Notes under the pieces: model-generated
Told to the model about the DNA's origin: nothing
Databases searched by the model: none
What the model saw: only the letters and a program-made list of their open reading frames with translations
In this document: piece after piece, positions 8,821 to 20,876 of the stretch
Position numbering within the stretch: the first letter of the stretch is position 1
How the letters are laid out: every line of letters starts with the position of its first letter
Source: Agapanthus africanus
Taxonomy: Eukaryota > Streptophyta > Magnoliopsida > Asparagales > Amaryllidaceae
NCBI GenBank assembly: GCA_030015575.1
Contig: JASDDO010000001.1
Coordinates: 136,295,988 to 136,359,987, forward strand
Direction: 5' to 3'
DNA length: 64,000 bases
Position numbers and translations under genes: made by a program

Positions 8821-10696
8821 AAATAAAATACTTGCAAACTTCAAAGTCTATCATGACATTACATCTCTCCATCCCAATATTGACACCAACAGTTGTTAGT
8901 TCCAACATCACATAGCAAATAAGAAATGTTTAAGACATTCACTGGTTTTATTTAAGATACTTGATTCCAATATCATGTGCTTGAAAACCCTTTTTGCCCT
9001 TAAAGTCTTAATCATGGTCATTAATTATCTCATATCATTGACTTCAATCCTTGTCCTCTACTAACAATAACAAAAAAACAAACTATTATCTTAAACATTA
9101 TCCTTATCCTCTCCAAGCCTTGATACATGAAAACTCTCAAGGATATAATATTCTTGTTTTTGTTCCTCAAATAATATAATCTGATGAGAGTGGATAATAT
9201 GTTCTTCAACCAACCATATGCATATATACATTAATTAAGAGAAAGGATTACATAAAAGAGATGCTTATGTTCCTTGCATAAGAAGGAAGCCTCTTCCTCA
9301 ATTATTTGAGGAATATTATCTTCATGGACCAAGTTGATCATTGAGAACATGAAGACAAGGGAGGCTGCAAACAAATCTAATGTCTAAAGGTTCGAATCCG
9401 ACAACAAAAAGCTAAGATCAAAATGTAAACGCTAAGGAATATAAACGTGACATGACAGAGACGGATGATGTCATGTCAACCGGTCGAATGACTTTGTCAA
9501 CTCGGACAAAAATCAAGAAATGATGGTTCATGCGTATAGAATGTTATCACATTCAATATAATATGTTTCTAAAGGACGCATGCTTTTGCCCGAATTGTCA
9601 ATGCATCATAGAATTCATCCATGAAAAAAGCTAGAATTTGATTTTTAATGTCAGATGGTAGTTCATTGATCCAAGAAGAATAGAATGATGAAGAAAAGTT
9701 AAATTTATAGGTACATGGCTATGTTCCTGTTGATTCCATTCTCTTCAAAGATTTCAGGATAACCTTAAATGTGAGCAAAATGCTGCTGTACACAAATTAA
9801 AACATGAAAGTTAAGAAGAAGTGTAGAACACCATTAGATTTTCCATATTTGGGTTTATATTGTTCTGGCCTCTCCAATAATTAATTCCCAGCTCCACCGT
9901 GGGTTTTGCGCATGTCTACAGAATGTCTACAATGTCATTTTATATTGCAGTGAAGCAAACGTGAGATGTTCGGAAACATAAGGCTGCTTCCGCAACACAA
10001 AAATGTGGCCAATAAACAACGCATAAAGTCTTGGATTCAAACCCACACGGGTACTTTCGAGTTTCAACACACGGGCTTGTTGTATCGGTGGGAGCACTTC
10101 ATATTAAGGATTGTTCAAGGATTAACGGAACACAGCGACCATACTTTTCGGGCTTGGGTCAAGTTTATACCAGGATGTATGTGTTGATATAAGCTACAAG
10201 TGGATCGAGCGTTAAAATTTTCGTGTACGTAGCATTCAACAAGTTTTCTCGTCAAGTATTTTTCAGGAACCCGTTTCATTAAAGAGTTTGAACAGGTTAT
10301 GTGAAGTACTACAGATCTCTACGATTGGCTTTGCTACATTCTACGCGTTTGGCTTGTGAGGACGTGTTGCATATAGACAATTATTTTTATCCAAATTTAA
10401 TTCTTGATATATCTAAAATGAAAGCACCAATGAAATACATAATAAATGATGCAAATCGATCATAATCGATAATCACTTATGGAATTTCGACGGTAGATCT
10501 CAAACACCCTCATTGCATCTGATCTGTAATCTCTATTGAAATTCTAAAAAAAATGGTCTCATCTAACTCATGAGAGATGATGAAATTTGTGATTTGATCC
10601 CCTGTTATAAATTAGGCTAAAGCTGGCCCAAGACCATAATCATTATGACACAACTGGGCCTTTACAAATATTAGGCTAATTATTGTTTAAACACTA
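8821..10696. other. Intergenic stretch, no gene seen
   Basis: No repeat family or coding domain was recognised. The segment 9960-10200 is less AT-rich than its surroundings and holds a 73-codon plus-strand frame with no recognisable motif; I do not call it a gene. Confidence 0.4.
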
Positions 10697-11057
10697 GGGT
10701 AAATTGCCAAAAAGCCTCCGACCCGCTTCAAACTTAGGTACAAATCCATGGTCTTGTTAAAAAAAACCCTGGGCCAATCAAAACTCCTTATACCAATTGT
10801 CTATAATATATAACCAGTTTCCTATAATATCTAAGCAGTTGTATTTGCATGTTGCCTAAAATATCTAAGCAGTTGCTGTTGCATGTAATATCTAAGAAGT
10901 TGACTGTAATATCCAAGCGGTTTAGGAAATACAAGGCCTAAATGAAATACAACCCATAGGCATTTTTACAAAGGTTTTGAACAATATGCCCTTCGTAAAT
11001 TATAGCGGTTTTTATGACAACTCCAGTGGGTTCGGTGTCTTTTTGACAATTTACCCT
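10697..11057. mobile_element. MITE-like element with GGGTAAATTG ends
   Basis: GGGTAAATTGCCAAAAAG at the left is mirrored at the right by CTTTTTGACAATTTACCC, and similarity extends for about 30 bases (GACCCGC and GGTTCGG blocks). No clear target duplication was seen. Inside, at 10806-10925, the phrase AATATCTAAGCAGTTG is repeated four times with changes. No coding capacity. The TIR family was not identified. Confidence 0.55.
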
Positions 11058-11869
11058 TAAAACAATTGTAATTATTATTTTATTTATTTTTATTAATTTG
11101 GTTTGACTGAAAAAAAATTATCATTTAATAGATTCATTTTTTTATAAAGTATTTCTATTAAAGTTCTATAAATTTTGAAAGAAAAGAAGAATTGCCTCAA
11201 ATAACAATAGTTTGGAGCTGTAAATAATCTCACATGACATCTTACAAAGAAAACAAGTAATTTTCAGGCATATGTATGCTATTTTGCAACTAAATTTTAA
11301 TGGTATTTACGGGTGTAAATAGAAAAGTTTCTAATAGGAGTAACTTAGAATTTATTCAAATAGGAAATAATGTGGAAGTTTTAATTAAAATTAACTCCTA
11401 ATTGAAATGCATGGTGATTCTTTTTATTTTATTGAACTGGCCTTTGTGATTCTTTTTATTACTTATACTAATACTCATTTTCCCCTTGCTCTCTCTATTA
11501 TTTTAATACCAAAAGAAGTGATTTGCTAAAACAGTGTACTTATATTGATTTGTGTAAATAAAAAATAAAATTATGAAAATCCATGTCCAAATAAATTTTT
11601 TTTTCCTCACTTTTGACAACCGCAAAAGGTAATAACCATCACTCCACATAAAAATCTCCAAAACTTTTTTTATAAAAAAAAACCCCACTTTCAAAGATCC
11701 CATGATCAAAAAGAAAAAAGAAAAGGATCTCATGATCAATAATAAATCCAATTCAGACGTAGGGTCAATTTAAATTGTGAATTTAAATTGTGAATTAAAA
11801 ATGCTATTGTTTCTGATCATTTATCCATTTAAATAGGGTCAATATAAACACTGCTTTCTTTCAAAATTT
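11058..11869. other. AT-rich stretch, no gene seen
   Basis: Very AT-rich. Near its end a phrase reading AAAATG, TTGTTTCT, ATCATTTATCCATTT occurs at about 11798 and again at about 11916, the second time inside LINE coding sequence, so part of the LINE start seems duplicated. Confidence 0.5.
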
Positions 11870-12981
11870 TGCTAATGGGAGACTTAGAAAGAATTATATA
11901 CACAGTCTTGTTGTTGAAAATGTTCTTGTTTCTCATCATTTATCCATTTTTGACGCTTTTGTCGAGCATTTTAAGTCGATTTTTTGTGGCTTCAAACCTT
12001 TCTCCGTATGTGCGGATTGGGATAGGCTTTACACGGGAGCTATATTAGATCTCTCTGCTCTTGATACACCCTTCACCAAACAAGAAATTAAAGCGGCGGT
12101 GTTTGAACTGGGAGCTGAAAAGGCCTCGGGACCCGATGGATTTCCAATCCTTTTCTATCAAAAGTTTTGGGATGTCGTAAAAGAGGAACTCTTTCATATG
12201 TTCGATGGTTTATACTCTCATTCTTGTTCTGTGGATAGTATTAATCAATCCCATATCGTCCTCATTTCCGAAGAAAGAAGGTGCATCTTCAGTCATTGAT
12301 TTCAAAGCCATTAGTCTTCTTAAGTGTAGTTTTAAAATTTTCACCAAAGTTTTGGCCAACAGACTTAATCGATTTCTACCAGAATTAGTGGGTAATGCTC
12401 GGTCCGCTTTTCTAAAGAGAAGATCAACTCTTGATTGCTTTGCGGCCGCTCATGAGTTTGTCGACATTTGTTCTAAAAAGAAGCTTGATGTTGGATTACT
12501 TAAAATAGATTTCAAAAAAGCTTTTGATTGTGGCGACTGGAATTTTATTTTAGAACTTCTCTCCGGTAGGGGTTTTGGAGATCTACATGATGTTTGTGGC
12601 TTCCATTTATCTTATTCTCTTCCAAGTGCAGTATTATTGTCAATGACATTCAAAGCAAAACTTTCAAATGCAAGAGGCCTTAAAACAAGGTGATCCATTT
12701 TCTCCTTTGCTCTTTATGATGTGCTATTTCGGATGCTTCGCCTTGGGAGAGAAAACGATATTTTATCTTCCTCGTATTTTGGCCGTGGAATTCTTTTCCC
12801 CCCGTCAATTCAATTCGCCGATGATGCGCTTATCATTTGCAATGGAGATGAACAAGATTTTATTCACTTGAAGGTCATTCTTTTCTTGTTCAAAGGACTT
12901 TCGGATCTGCAGATTAACTTGTCTAAAACTTTGTTGGTCTATTTTGGTCGTTCAAATCATAAAGGACATGCTCTTGGTTCA
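11870..12981 (+). pseudogene. L1-type LINE reverse transcriptase, fragment
   Basis: The plus strand encodes a non-LTR RT in at least three frames. In order it shows the fragment EIKAAVFELGAEKASGPDGF, then DFKAISLLKCSFKIFTKVLA, then LLKIDFKKAFDCGDWNF, then ALKQGDPFSPLLF and the catalytic FADDALIICNG. These are RT blocks of plant L1 elements, which nick the target DNA and copy their RNA at the site. The endonuclease part is missing on the left, and the right end is cut by a gypsy LTR at 12982. Frameshifts near 12260, 12660 and 12720 make it inactive. Confidence 0.85.
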
Positions 12982-13778
12982 TGATGGAGGTCTGGATCTC
13001 CTTCAGATGTTTTCCTCTGTCGATCTGGCTGCAAGCGGTAACGAGCGGTTGAGATTGGGTACGAGAATTGTTGTGTGGGTCTCAATGGGTTGTTGGATGT
13101 TGTTGACGCTAAGCTACCTGCAAGGAAAGTCCTGAGGTGGGAAACCACTGTAGGACACTCCGACGATCAAGTCAGTTCCGTGGAATAAGAGCAGGGTAGC
13201 GGCGTATCAGTATGAGTTCGAGTTACCTGAGTCATCTGAAAAGAGAGGTTTATATAGTAGTCGCATAGAGTGAGCTGGCACGATATCCTCACCGTTCGTT
13301 ATACCCCTGCGTTATGCCCGCGTTGATGGCGGGATCCGTCCATTAATGGCAGGATGCGCTCATTAATAGAGGGATGTGCCAGCGTGGGACGCAGAACGTG
13401 GGGCGGCAGATATCTTGTTTTGGCGAGATACGCAGAGCCATGGCGGGGGCGCTTGGGCCCCGTGCTCTCGGTTGGTCGGGGAAGCCGAGGAAGCTCAGCC
13501 CTGCAACAGCTCGGAGATGAGCCGGGAGGCCGAGGAAGCTCGATTGTAGTATTGCTTGGAGGTGAGCTGTTGGCTGGTTACTAGGCGAATATAGAAGGTA
13601 CTCCGGGGAGGTCTCCAAAAGGTCGGATGCAACTCGGTGACGAGGTGCCGATGAATATCCCTAATGCATCATACTTATTCCAGCTCCGTAGCCCCCAGAA
13701 ATCTAGCAAGCTTACGTGAATGATACGTCATCCACTACGTGTCGTGATCTGGGGAATTCCCACTTGTGAGCATCATCA
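12982..13778 (-). repeat. 3' LTR of a Tat-1-type element
   Basis: Same family as 4345-5129, with matching ends (TGATGGAGG... on plus, ...GAGCATCATCA) and a minus-strand TATA at 13249-13256. A purine tract on the minus strand directly to the right (13779-13799) shows this is the 3' LTR of a minus-strand element whose body lay to the right. No 5-bp duplication matches across the LTR (left GTTCA, right TTAAC), so it is not a simple solo LTR. Confidence 0.8.
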
Positions 13779-14260
13779 TTAACCCCCCACTCTTGTTTCG
13801 ACTTATTTATGGATCGGGTCGAGAGTGGTCTGCTTGGTTTTCTCTGCTCAGCTTAGTACCAAGAATTCTTCGTGGTGGATTGTCCGAGAACAACATGGGG
13901 CTTGGCGGTTGCGTCTTTTCGATCTTCGAGTCCATATGGCGTCTTACCGTGCACCTTAATTTTCATGCGTATCCCCGATGACGTCGGTGGATCACCGAAA
14001 GGGCGCTGCCATAATGGAGACGTGACTTCGTCTGTTCGGGTTGGCTATCGACCGAACTTGAGCTTTATTTACGCCGGGTAGAAGCCTGCCTGCTGGTTTA
14101 ATGGGAGGCTTAAGAATCCACCGTTGAGACCGAGCAGGAAGATATCCGGCGGCCTCGTGACGAGAACTTTTGGATCCATAGCACCGTTGGGTAGGAAGCT
14201 ACCGTGGTGGACGTGCTGAGAAAGAAGCTGTCCGGCTGTCTCGTGATGAGAGCTTTTAGA
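13779..14260 (-). mobile_element. Polypurine tract and 3' remnant of the Tat-1-type element
   Basis: Minus-strand AAACAAGAGTGGGGGGTTAA borders the LTR as a polypurine tract. The remainder to 14260 is non-coding 3' sequence with a partial tandem repeat holding CTCGTGACGAG at about 14154 and CTCGTGATGAG at about 14240. It is cut off by the copia-1 LTR. Confidence 0.6.
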
Positions 14261-16458
14261 TGTTTGTTGTATGTATGCCCTAGAGGCTATTATTGTACAT
14301 GAGATGTATATAATAGTGGATGCTGGGATATATATAGGGAGGACTTTCTTGCTCGACATGATAGTACGCTATCTGGTTGCTCTTTATCTTAACATGTACA
14401 CTTATTGTCTCTCTGTTACATGTTGATAAAGCCCTTAGGATGTGTACTCGACTTCCAGGATTATGATGCAGATCATACTAGTGTGGCCTGGGTAGTCCAT
14501 GAGTACATCCTTCAATATTCCCAGTCATGGGAATATCGAGGCGGGGCATCGATATTCCAGAGTAGACTAGCGTATATCTTCTCGACCCATGAGATGGGCG
14601 ATGGATGATCCCACATCCATTGGTGTTTGACATCAGAGATGGTATACGGGTGCTCAGTGGAGACTGGGTATACTGAACGGACTCGCCGAGAACTCCCAGA
14701 TGGTATTATACCTCACGTCAGATAGCAGTTCCTTGGTGACACTGGTACGCCTTAGTCTGTCGACCCGAGATCGTTATAGAGTCTTATGTGTCTCCCACTG
14801 TGCTTTGATTTCCACCCTACCATGGCTCTACTGAGTCGTGCAAACATATGGTTTTTGGGTACAGTCCCGAGTTACATGGAGGCAATGAACGATAGGAGGG
14901 GATTCGTCTCTCCCGGTATTGGGGGTTGATGTTGCGCTATGCTCGACTGGCCGTAACTGGAAATCCCTGGCCAGGGTTGCTGTGATTTACTGGTAAGTGT
15001 TATCGGTAGTTTCACGACCGTTATAAACCTTACATCAGCATGACTTATCAAGCTACTGGGGTCTGACGTTTACCACCCCTAGGCGAGATATGCGACATAT
15101 CAGACGAACAGACCGGACTGTACGGTAAGTGTTACTGATCGGATTCGCAGAAGTGTGAGCAGGCTTGCTCGTTGATTTTCTGATCGCTCAATACCCGGAT
15201 GGCCGTTACATTTAGCAGACCTCTTGCGGCTTGTGGGTGTCTGATATGATCATCACCTACTGCCGGCGTATTGACGAGACTTTAGAGTCCTACACAGAGG
15301 TTTCCCGGCTCAGGCGAAACGAAATAGGAGCGCATATGAGATATGTGCGGGACTGAGAATAATACCAGTATGTGATACTGTATTCTATTCGCACGATTTG
15401 TATCATCGGTCGGTTATATGCGATATAGCCGGGTTACCGAATCAAGTGTTGATTCGATATATTGATACACTAGATATTAGTCGGTTATATGCGATATGAC
15501 CGGATCATTAAATCAAGTGTTGATTTAATGATTTAATTTATAATTATATATTTGATATATTACTTTACATTAACTAGTATTGGTTCACTTAAGATTGCTT
15601 TTCTCACTTGATGTGCACATAATGTATATATGATATATAATTGTGTACATGTTTGTATCATGCTTGATGATACATATAAACTTGGGTGTGTGTAACACTT
15701 ACACCATGTTTATTTATAATTGTGAGGGTTTTATTTATTTTAAGTATTTCAAAATAGTGGCTTTATTTGTCATGACTTAAAGCTTCATGAAGCTTCAAGT
15801 ATCTTTGATAATGTCCACACATTTTATTTTACTTAAGATATTTCTAAACCAAACCATTATATTAAACCATGGTTTAGTCTCTACAATAGTTAGTGGATGA
15901 TACTAACTCACTCATGGTTGCATAATTATCATTTATTCTATTCACTTGATTTTATTATTCTTCTTCTTCTTCATCCAAAAGAAAAAAGCTTTCTAGATTT
16001 TTCTAAGTGAAGAAAGAAAGTGAGAAATCAAAATCTAAAGTGAACCCACTTCTTATTTCATCATCCTCTACTATTTGTTATTTAGTTTAGGATGTTCTCT
16101 TCACAAAGTTCTTGACCTAGTGAAGTGGTAGCTTGAGTTTGAGTTTTCTCGACGTAGATCATTTTCGGCCTCGAAGACTACGAGCAATCTTGTTCATTTC
16201 TCCGGGGAATTCCATACTAGAGTCCGGGAGTTCGATGATCGCAGTGAAGGGACGTCAACACGGAGCTTTAGAAGTGAAGGACCGGATCTACAAAGGTTGT
16301 ATTTTTGTCCACTTCTCTTTGTGATGATAGATTACATGTTTTGTTACCCTATTTTTCTTGTATGATTCGTAGTTGATTGCTTAGCACCCCCTCATTTTTT
16401 TTGTTGTGGTATGTGTGATACTTGCAAACCCCACGCTAGGTGCTAAGGAATCCCAACA
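14261..16458 (+). repeat. Copia-1 5' LTR
   Basis: It begins TGTTTGTTGTATGTATGCCC and ends AATCCCAACA, just before a TGGTATCAGAGC primer site. It aligns in patches with the copia-2 LTRs: TATGCCCTAGAGGC near the start, CTCCCGGTATTGGGGGTTGA near 14917, and GACGAACAGACCGGACTG near 15103. At about 2.2 kb it is long for Ty1/copia but fits the Angela/Tork type. A repeated hairpin segment lies at 15411-15532. Confidence 0.8.
15411..15532 (+). repeat. Two-unit hairpin repeat in the copia-1 LTR
   Basis: Two units 71 bases apart each start CGGTTATATGCGATAT and each end in a hairpin with loop GTG. The first hairpin is CGAATCAA/TTGATTCG at 15438-15456. The second is a 13-bp perfect stem, ATCATTAAATCAA/TTGATTTAATGAT, at 15504-15532. 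The outer stem bases differ between units but still pair. Confidence 0.8.
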
Positions 16459-18230
16459 TGGTATCAGAGCCTAACTAGAAACTTAGATGATGTTAGATGT
16501 AATATGAAACCGAAACAAATCCGTAATACAATTTCTAAAACCCTGCAGTTCATGCTCTCTGTTGATTTTCAAAAGGTCTGTAAAAATTTTGCAAACAAGT
16601 GCAGAGTCATGTATGTGATGCCTATAGTGCACCAAACAAAAACGAGACCCTTTGCTTGGTTTTCAACCGAGCACATTCATCCAAAAACCGGGGAGGCCAG
16701 CCCCCTTTGCTCTTCTGTGTGTCGTTTTTGTTTTGTGCTCTGGCGTGCTCATTTTGGAGTTTTAGGTATTGTTTGCTTGGTCCAAATTTTCATGTGATGT
16801 AAATTTTGCTATAGGACCAAAACGGAGTGTTTCGTAATTATATAATTTAACATTGTGATGGTAATCTAGGCTATATTTGACAGTTCGAACGAAATTCAAA
16901 TATCACCCCATGACCCCCTTTGAAATTTCCAAGTGTTGGAATTTTTCTAAGTTAATTATATTCAATGTTCGTGCAAGTAACTCTATGGACTCTCTAGAAG
17001 AACACATAAATCTTAACTCGATTCTATGCCCTCGAAACCGCGGCTTGAGCCCTAGGGTTTGTCGTAGTTCCGCGGTGTCATAGGTGAGGCATTGGTTTGA
17101 CAGTTCTACGGCTGGATCATAGGTACTGTGGCACGTTTTGGGTACTTTAACTATGCTCAAGTGTTGAGCTTATCGGGTGATGGGGTGTTGGTTGATTCAC
17201 TCGAAACGTTTAACATAATCTAGTATATATTGTGATACAATACTTGGAATCAACAACATTTGAATTTTATAAGTTTAGAAATTTAGTCTCATTTGATTGG
17301 TTGCCACGGGATTTTGATATGATCAAAAGTCCGTCGTAATCACTTAGTGTATTAAGATACTCGCCGGGTAACATTATTAGATAGCCACACCCCATAACCG
17401 CGACCAAATGACTATAGGAGAACTCCATTGCCAAAAAGCATCCGTCCGGGTGCTCGCGGCCGCGGTGTTCTGCCTAAGTGCACTTCATCGTCGGTATCGA
17501 GGGGTGCGGCCGTCTACTAAAGTTTCCGACGAGCATTCGATCGGGATGTCGGGAATCTTGTTGAATTGCCCGACTGTTTATTGGAAAGTGTTTTCAATAT
17601 CGAGACTAAAATGCGGGGTTTATAATTGTTAGGCATGCGATATCTAAGAAATTCATTTGGTTAGGCATATGATGTCTAAGGTAGTTGCGGATTCCAACTG
17701 TTGTAGTTTTCATTTTCTTTTCTGCGACCGTAAGTATAATATGTGGTGTATCGCCGGTTTCGTTACTATACGTCAACGACAATTGGGATACGCATATTTA
17801 CTTACGTTGATGACATGTGATGTTATGTGTTACTGGATATGTTATATTGGATCGTCGTGTTTGAATAGCCGGGGTTTTTTGTGTGAGATGAGAGTTTTTT
17901 TCTTTTTCATTCATGTAAAAACTTGTATGTAATATTCTTTTATTAGGGCACTTCCGGGTTGAGGAAGATGTCACCATTGATATATATTATTTACTTTTCC
18001 GCATTAGGATAGACCCAAGAAGGGGAGCACAAGTAACCGGGTTCTAGAGTCCAGTGGGAGACCATCTCGAGGCGTCGAGACTAGATCTCCTAACTCTAGA
18101 ATTGGTAGGGTTGCTTGCCGCTCTCATAGGGGTCTAGGAATGTTGGTTTGGCTATTCATCACGACCATGGAATCCGTGTTTTATACTGGCTCAAAATAAA
18201 ACACGGACATCCTAGCATATCCAACTAGAA
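16459..18230 (+). mobile_element. Copia-1 primer site and untranslated leader, truncated
   Basis: TGGTATCAGAGC at 16459-16470 is the initiator-Met-tRNA primer site typical of Ty1/copia. The long leader after it resembles the copia-2 leader: GGATAGACCCAAGA near 18007 matches 55452, and GGCTATTCATCAC near 18150 matches 55603. It ends around 18225-18330, where Tat-2 gag-like sequence begins; gag and pol of copia-1 are missing. Short reading frames here have no known motif. Confidence 0.7.
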
Positions 18231-18339
18231 GCCGGTTGTCCGTCAAAACAATATACGTCCACGCCTATCCCTCGAGGAGAGGCTAGGACGTCCTTACTCG
18301 TTTCCTCAAGATAAAACGAGGAGACTGTTCGAGCTGGCA

Positions 18340-19088
18340 GTGCGCAACAGACTCATCAATCTGCCAGATTCAAAACGTCCGTTGCAGCCAAACGACGTCA
18401 GTGATCCCAATTACTGCCCCTACCACCGAGTATTGGATCATCCGATCGAAGATTGCTATGTCTTCAAAAACTGGATTGAAGACCAATACCAACAAGGCAA
18501 GTTTGCGTTGTCCGAAAAATGGAAGGTGAACCCGCCGCAACCTCATACCCCTAAAAAGGTGAATATGCCGGTGGCAACGTGCTCCCTTGTTGAAGAAGCT
18601 CCGTGGGAGGTTGTGCTATGAGCCAAAATCAAAAGGATGCTGAATGATCTCCAGACATGCCCGGCGATCAGGTGGAAGAACCCGCTAGAACCCCAGATCA
18701 TCGAAGGGATGCTGAAGCCGCACCCAACTCCAAAGATCGGTGGTGATGGCCCAAGCACTCACACCCAGCCGTCGAAATCTTCAAAGAAGAAGAAGAAGGG
18801 ATCCAAAAAGCCCGTGAAGCCTGGCGACAAGCGCATGGACTTATAGAAACAGATTGACGCGCTGGAGGAGTATAATCAGAAGGCACGGACTCCTATCACG
18901 CTCCAAGAGTTCCTCAGCCACGTCTTTCAGGAGGAAGATGATGGAGAAAGCTCGTCAGATGAATCTGAGGGTTACGTAGTAAGTTGTCATATGATCTCCC
19001 ACTCGTTTACAGATGATGAAAAATTCCTTGCACTGAGAAGCTGGGGGCAGATCCTAAACCGGAACTTCTGGGGCCATCAGATGAAACG
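18340..19088 (+). pseudogene. Tat-2 gag C-terminal region with first knuckle
   Basis: The frame shows NYCPYHRVLDHPIEDCYVFK, a C-x2-H-x4-H-x4-C variant knuckle (18415-18456), then FKNWIEDQYQQGKF and a Lys-rich SKSSKKKKKGSKK stretch. In-frame stops TGA at 18619 and TAG at 18844 interrupt it; the frame then continues with LEEYNQKARTPITLQEFLS, an acidic linker found between gag and protease in Tat elements. The capsid part of gag is missing on the left. Confidence 0.65.
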
Positions 19089-19115
19089 ATTGATGCATTC
19101 CTCAACGAAGCTCTT

Positions 19116-19637
19116 TTGAAAAGTAAAGCTAATCGGGAACGCGAGACGATCATATTTGAAAGGGCCAAGCGCCGGCGACTAGACGAAAGAGTTGAGACAC
19201 TCCCATCAAATCAAAAGACATCCGCTGCGGATAAAAACAAATTCAAGACGAGAAAAAGGTTTGCTAAAGCCATATCAATGGGGATGAAGCTACCACCCTC
19301 TGAAGGAAACATTGCCGGCAAAGCAGAAATGCACCCTTCCTGCTGCTTATATCATCGAAAGATTTTGCACCCCACTGAAGAGTGCAAAGCTTTCAATAGA
19401 TGGTGGCAGGGGTATGTTGTTCACTGGCAACATTTTAAGCGGGAGAAGTGCAAAACTCGTCAGGAGTGGAAAAGTACGACCGAGGAGCTTAGAAGAACTA
19501 TCGGCGATTGTTGCATGGTTAACGCCGGGAAAGCGCAAATTCTCACATTCGGGAGCAACTCTGACGAGAAAATGGCTCTTAACCCTCTCTTTAAAGAGTC
19601 TACCTTGGAAAAAGCGGAAGAGCCGAAGGCCTGCTAA
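19116..19637 (+). pseudogene. Tat-2 gag-pol linker with second knuckle
   Basis: This 173-codon frame starts with a basic region (FERAKRRRLDER) and carries a second C-x2-H-x4-H-x4-C motif, CLYHRKILHPTEEC, at 19344-19385, followed by a Trp-rich segment FNRWWQGYVVHWQHF. It is in a different frame from the preceding piece. Its role, if any, would be RNA binding as part of the polyprotein. The start at 19116 is only the first methionine of the open stretch. Confidence 0.55.
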
Positions 19638-19748
19638 AATATCCGGCTGCATAATCGTACGCTACCCGAAAAGAATCTCGGACCCTCAAATAAAAAAGAT
19701 AAGGGAAAAGAAAAGGTCTCTGAGGATATCGCCCTAGATGACCAAGTC

Positions 19749-20774
19749 ATGGAAGAGCTAACCGCCAAGGACCCGCCAAAGAAAATTAAGGTGGACTACA
19801 ACGTTCTGGCGCACTTGAGGAAGTTACCCTCGCAACTCAGTATTCTCGATGCCCTCTTACTATCAAAAGAAGCAAGAGATTCATTGATCAAAGCGCTACA
19901 GGAGCCAGAGCAATTCCAAGCTTTTCTCGCCGAAGAAAAGATGAAGGATAAGCTGGAAGAAGTGCACACAGCCGATGTCACTTTCGGTGATGAAGACCTC
20001 CTCCTTGGGACGTGGGAACACAATCGGCCCCTCTATGTCTCAGGGTACTGCCATGATATAAAGATAGGCAAAATCTTGGTTGACAATGGGTCTTCCGTCA
20101 ATCTCCTCAATGTACGGGTATTGAAGGAAATCTGTATGAGCGTCCAGCACCTCGCTCGGGATAAGATCACCATCTCCGGGTTCGACTCTCAATCATCACG
20201 GACTCTCGGGTCTGTGATACTGACGTTACGCTTTGGACTACTCGTCACGGACATTAAATTCCACATCATAGACGCCAAGTCATGCTATAATGCTTTGCTC
20301 GGTCGGCCCTGGTTACATGAGTATAACATCATTCCCTCTACACAACATCAGTGTATGAAATATTTCAAGGATGGTCTCAAGTATACCCTGACGGGAGAGC
20401 TGAATCCATTCTCCGTGAACGAAGTCCGCAAATATGAAGATGCAAAATACTTCCTACCGGATTTCGAGGACACAGAGAGATGTCACAAGCCGGAGAACAA
20501 AGCTATCGCCACCATCCCTGTCTTCGGAAGTGATACTGAGGAAGAGGAAGAGATAGTTTATTCGGGTCCACCCCAATACAACAAGCCGGATCCATCCGCT
20601 CCTATGTTGATCTTTGGCAGTGACTCGGAAGATGAAGTCCATGCTATATTCTCTGCTCGGCCTTCAATACAAACATTCGCTGACAAAGAGCAAAATCTGC
20701 AAGTCGTCATGGTTCCACTTAAACATCATAAAGAACTGGACGCGCTTGATACCTACAGTGTAGAAGAGCTGTAG
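19749..20774 (+). pseudogene. Tat-2 aspartic protease region
   Basis: The 341-residue frame contains the active site ILVDNGSSVNLLN about a third of the way in and the downstream YNALLGRPWLHEYNIIPS motif of Tat proteases. The catalytic triplet is Asp-Asn-Gly where Asp-Ser/Thr-Gly is usual; several plant Tat elements show DNG. Before it comes a helical segment LRKLPSQLSILDALLLSKEA, typical of these elements. An acidic linker (DTEEEEEIVYSG) follows. Such proteases process gag-pol inside virus-like particles. It stops at TAG 20772, short of RT. Confidence 0.8.
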
Positions 20775-20876
20775 ACGTTCTATGTCCCTCCCAGACGAGA
20801 AGGCGAAAAGGCAATTCTATTCTACCGCTCCGGGGAAACTAAAGTACAAAAAGAAATCTGGCACGGTGCGGATCCT

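Noticed and set aside
9990..10120. Possible second SINE: minus-strand GGGTTTGAATCC with GTGCTCCCACC upstream
   Set aside because: Only a B-box-like block is convincing; no A-box, tail or target duplication was found.
9966..10187. 73-codon plus-strand frame in a less AT-rich stretch
   Set aside because: No recognisable motif, no splice or promoter context, and a length that occurs by chance.
12982..13778. Solo LTR from simple LTR-LTR recombination
   Set aside because: The flanking five bases do not match and a polypurine tract sits on one side.
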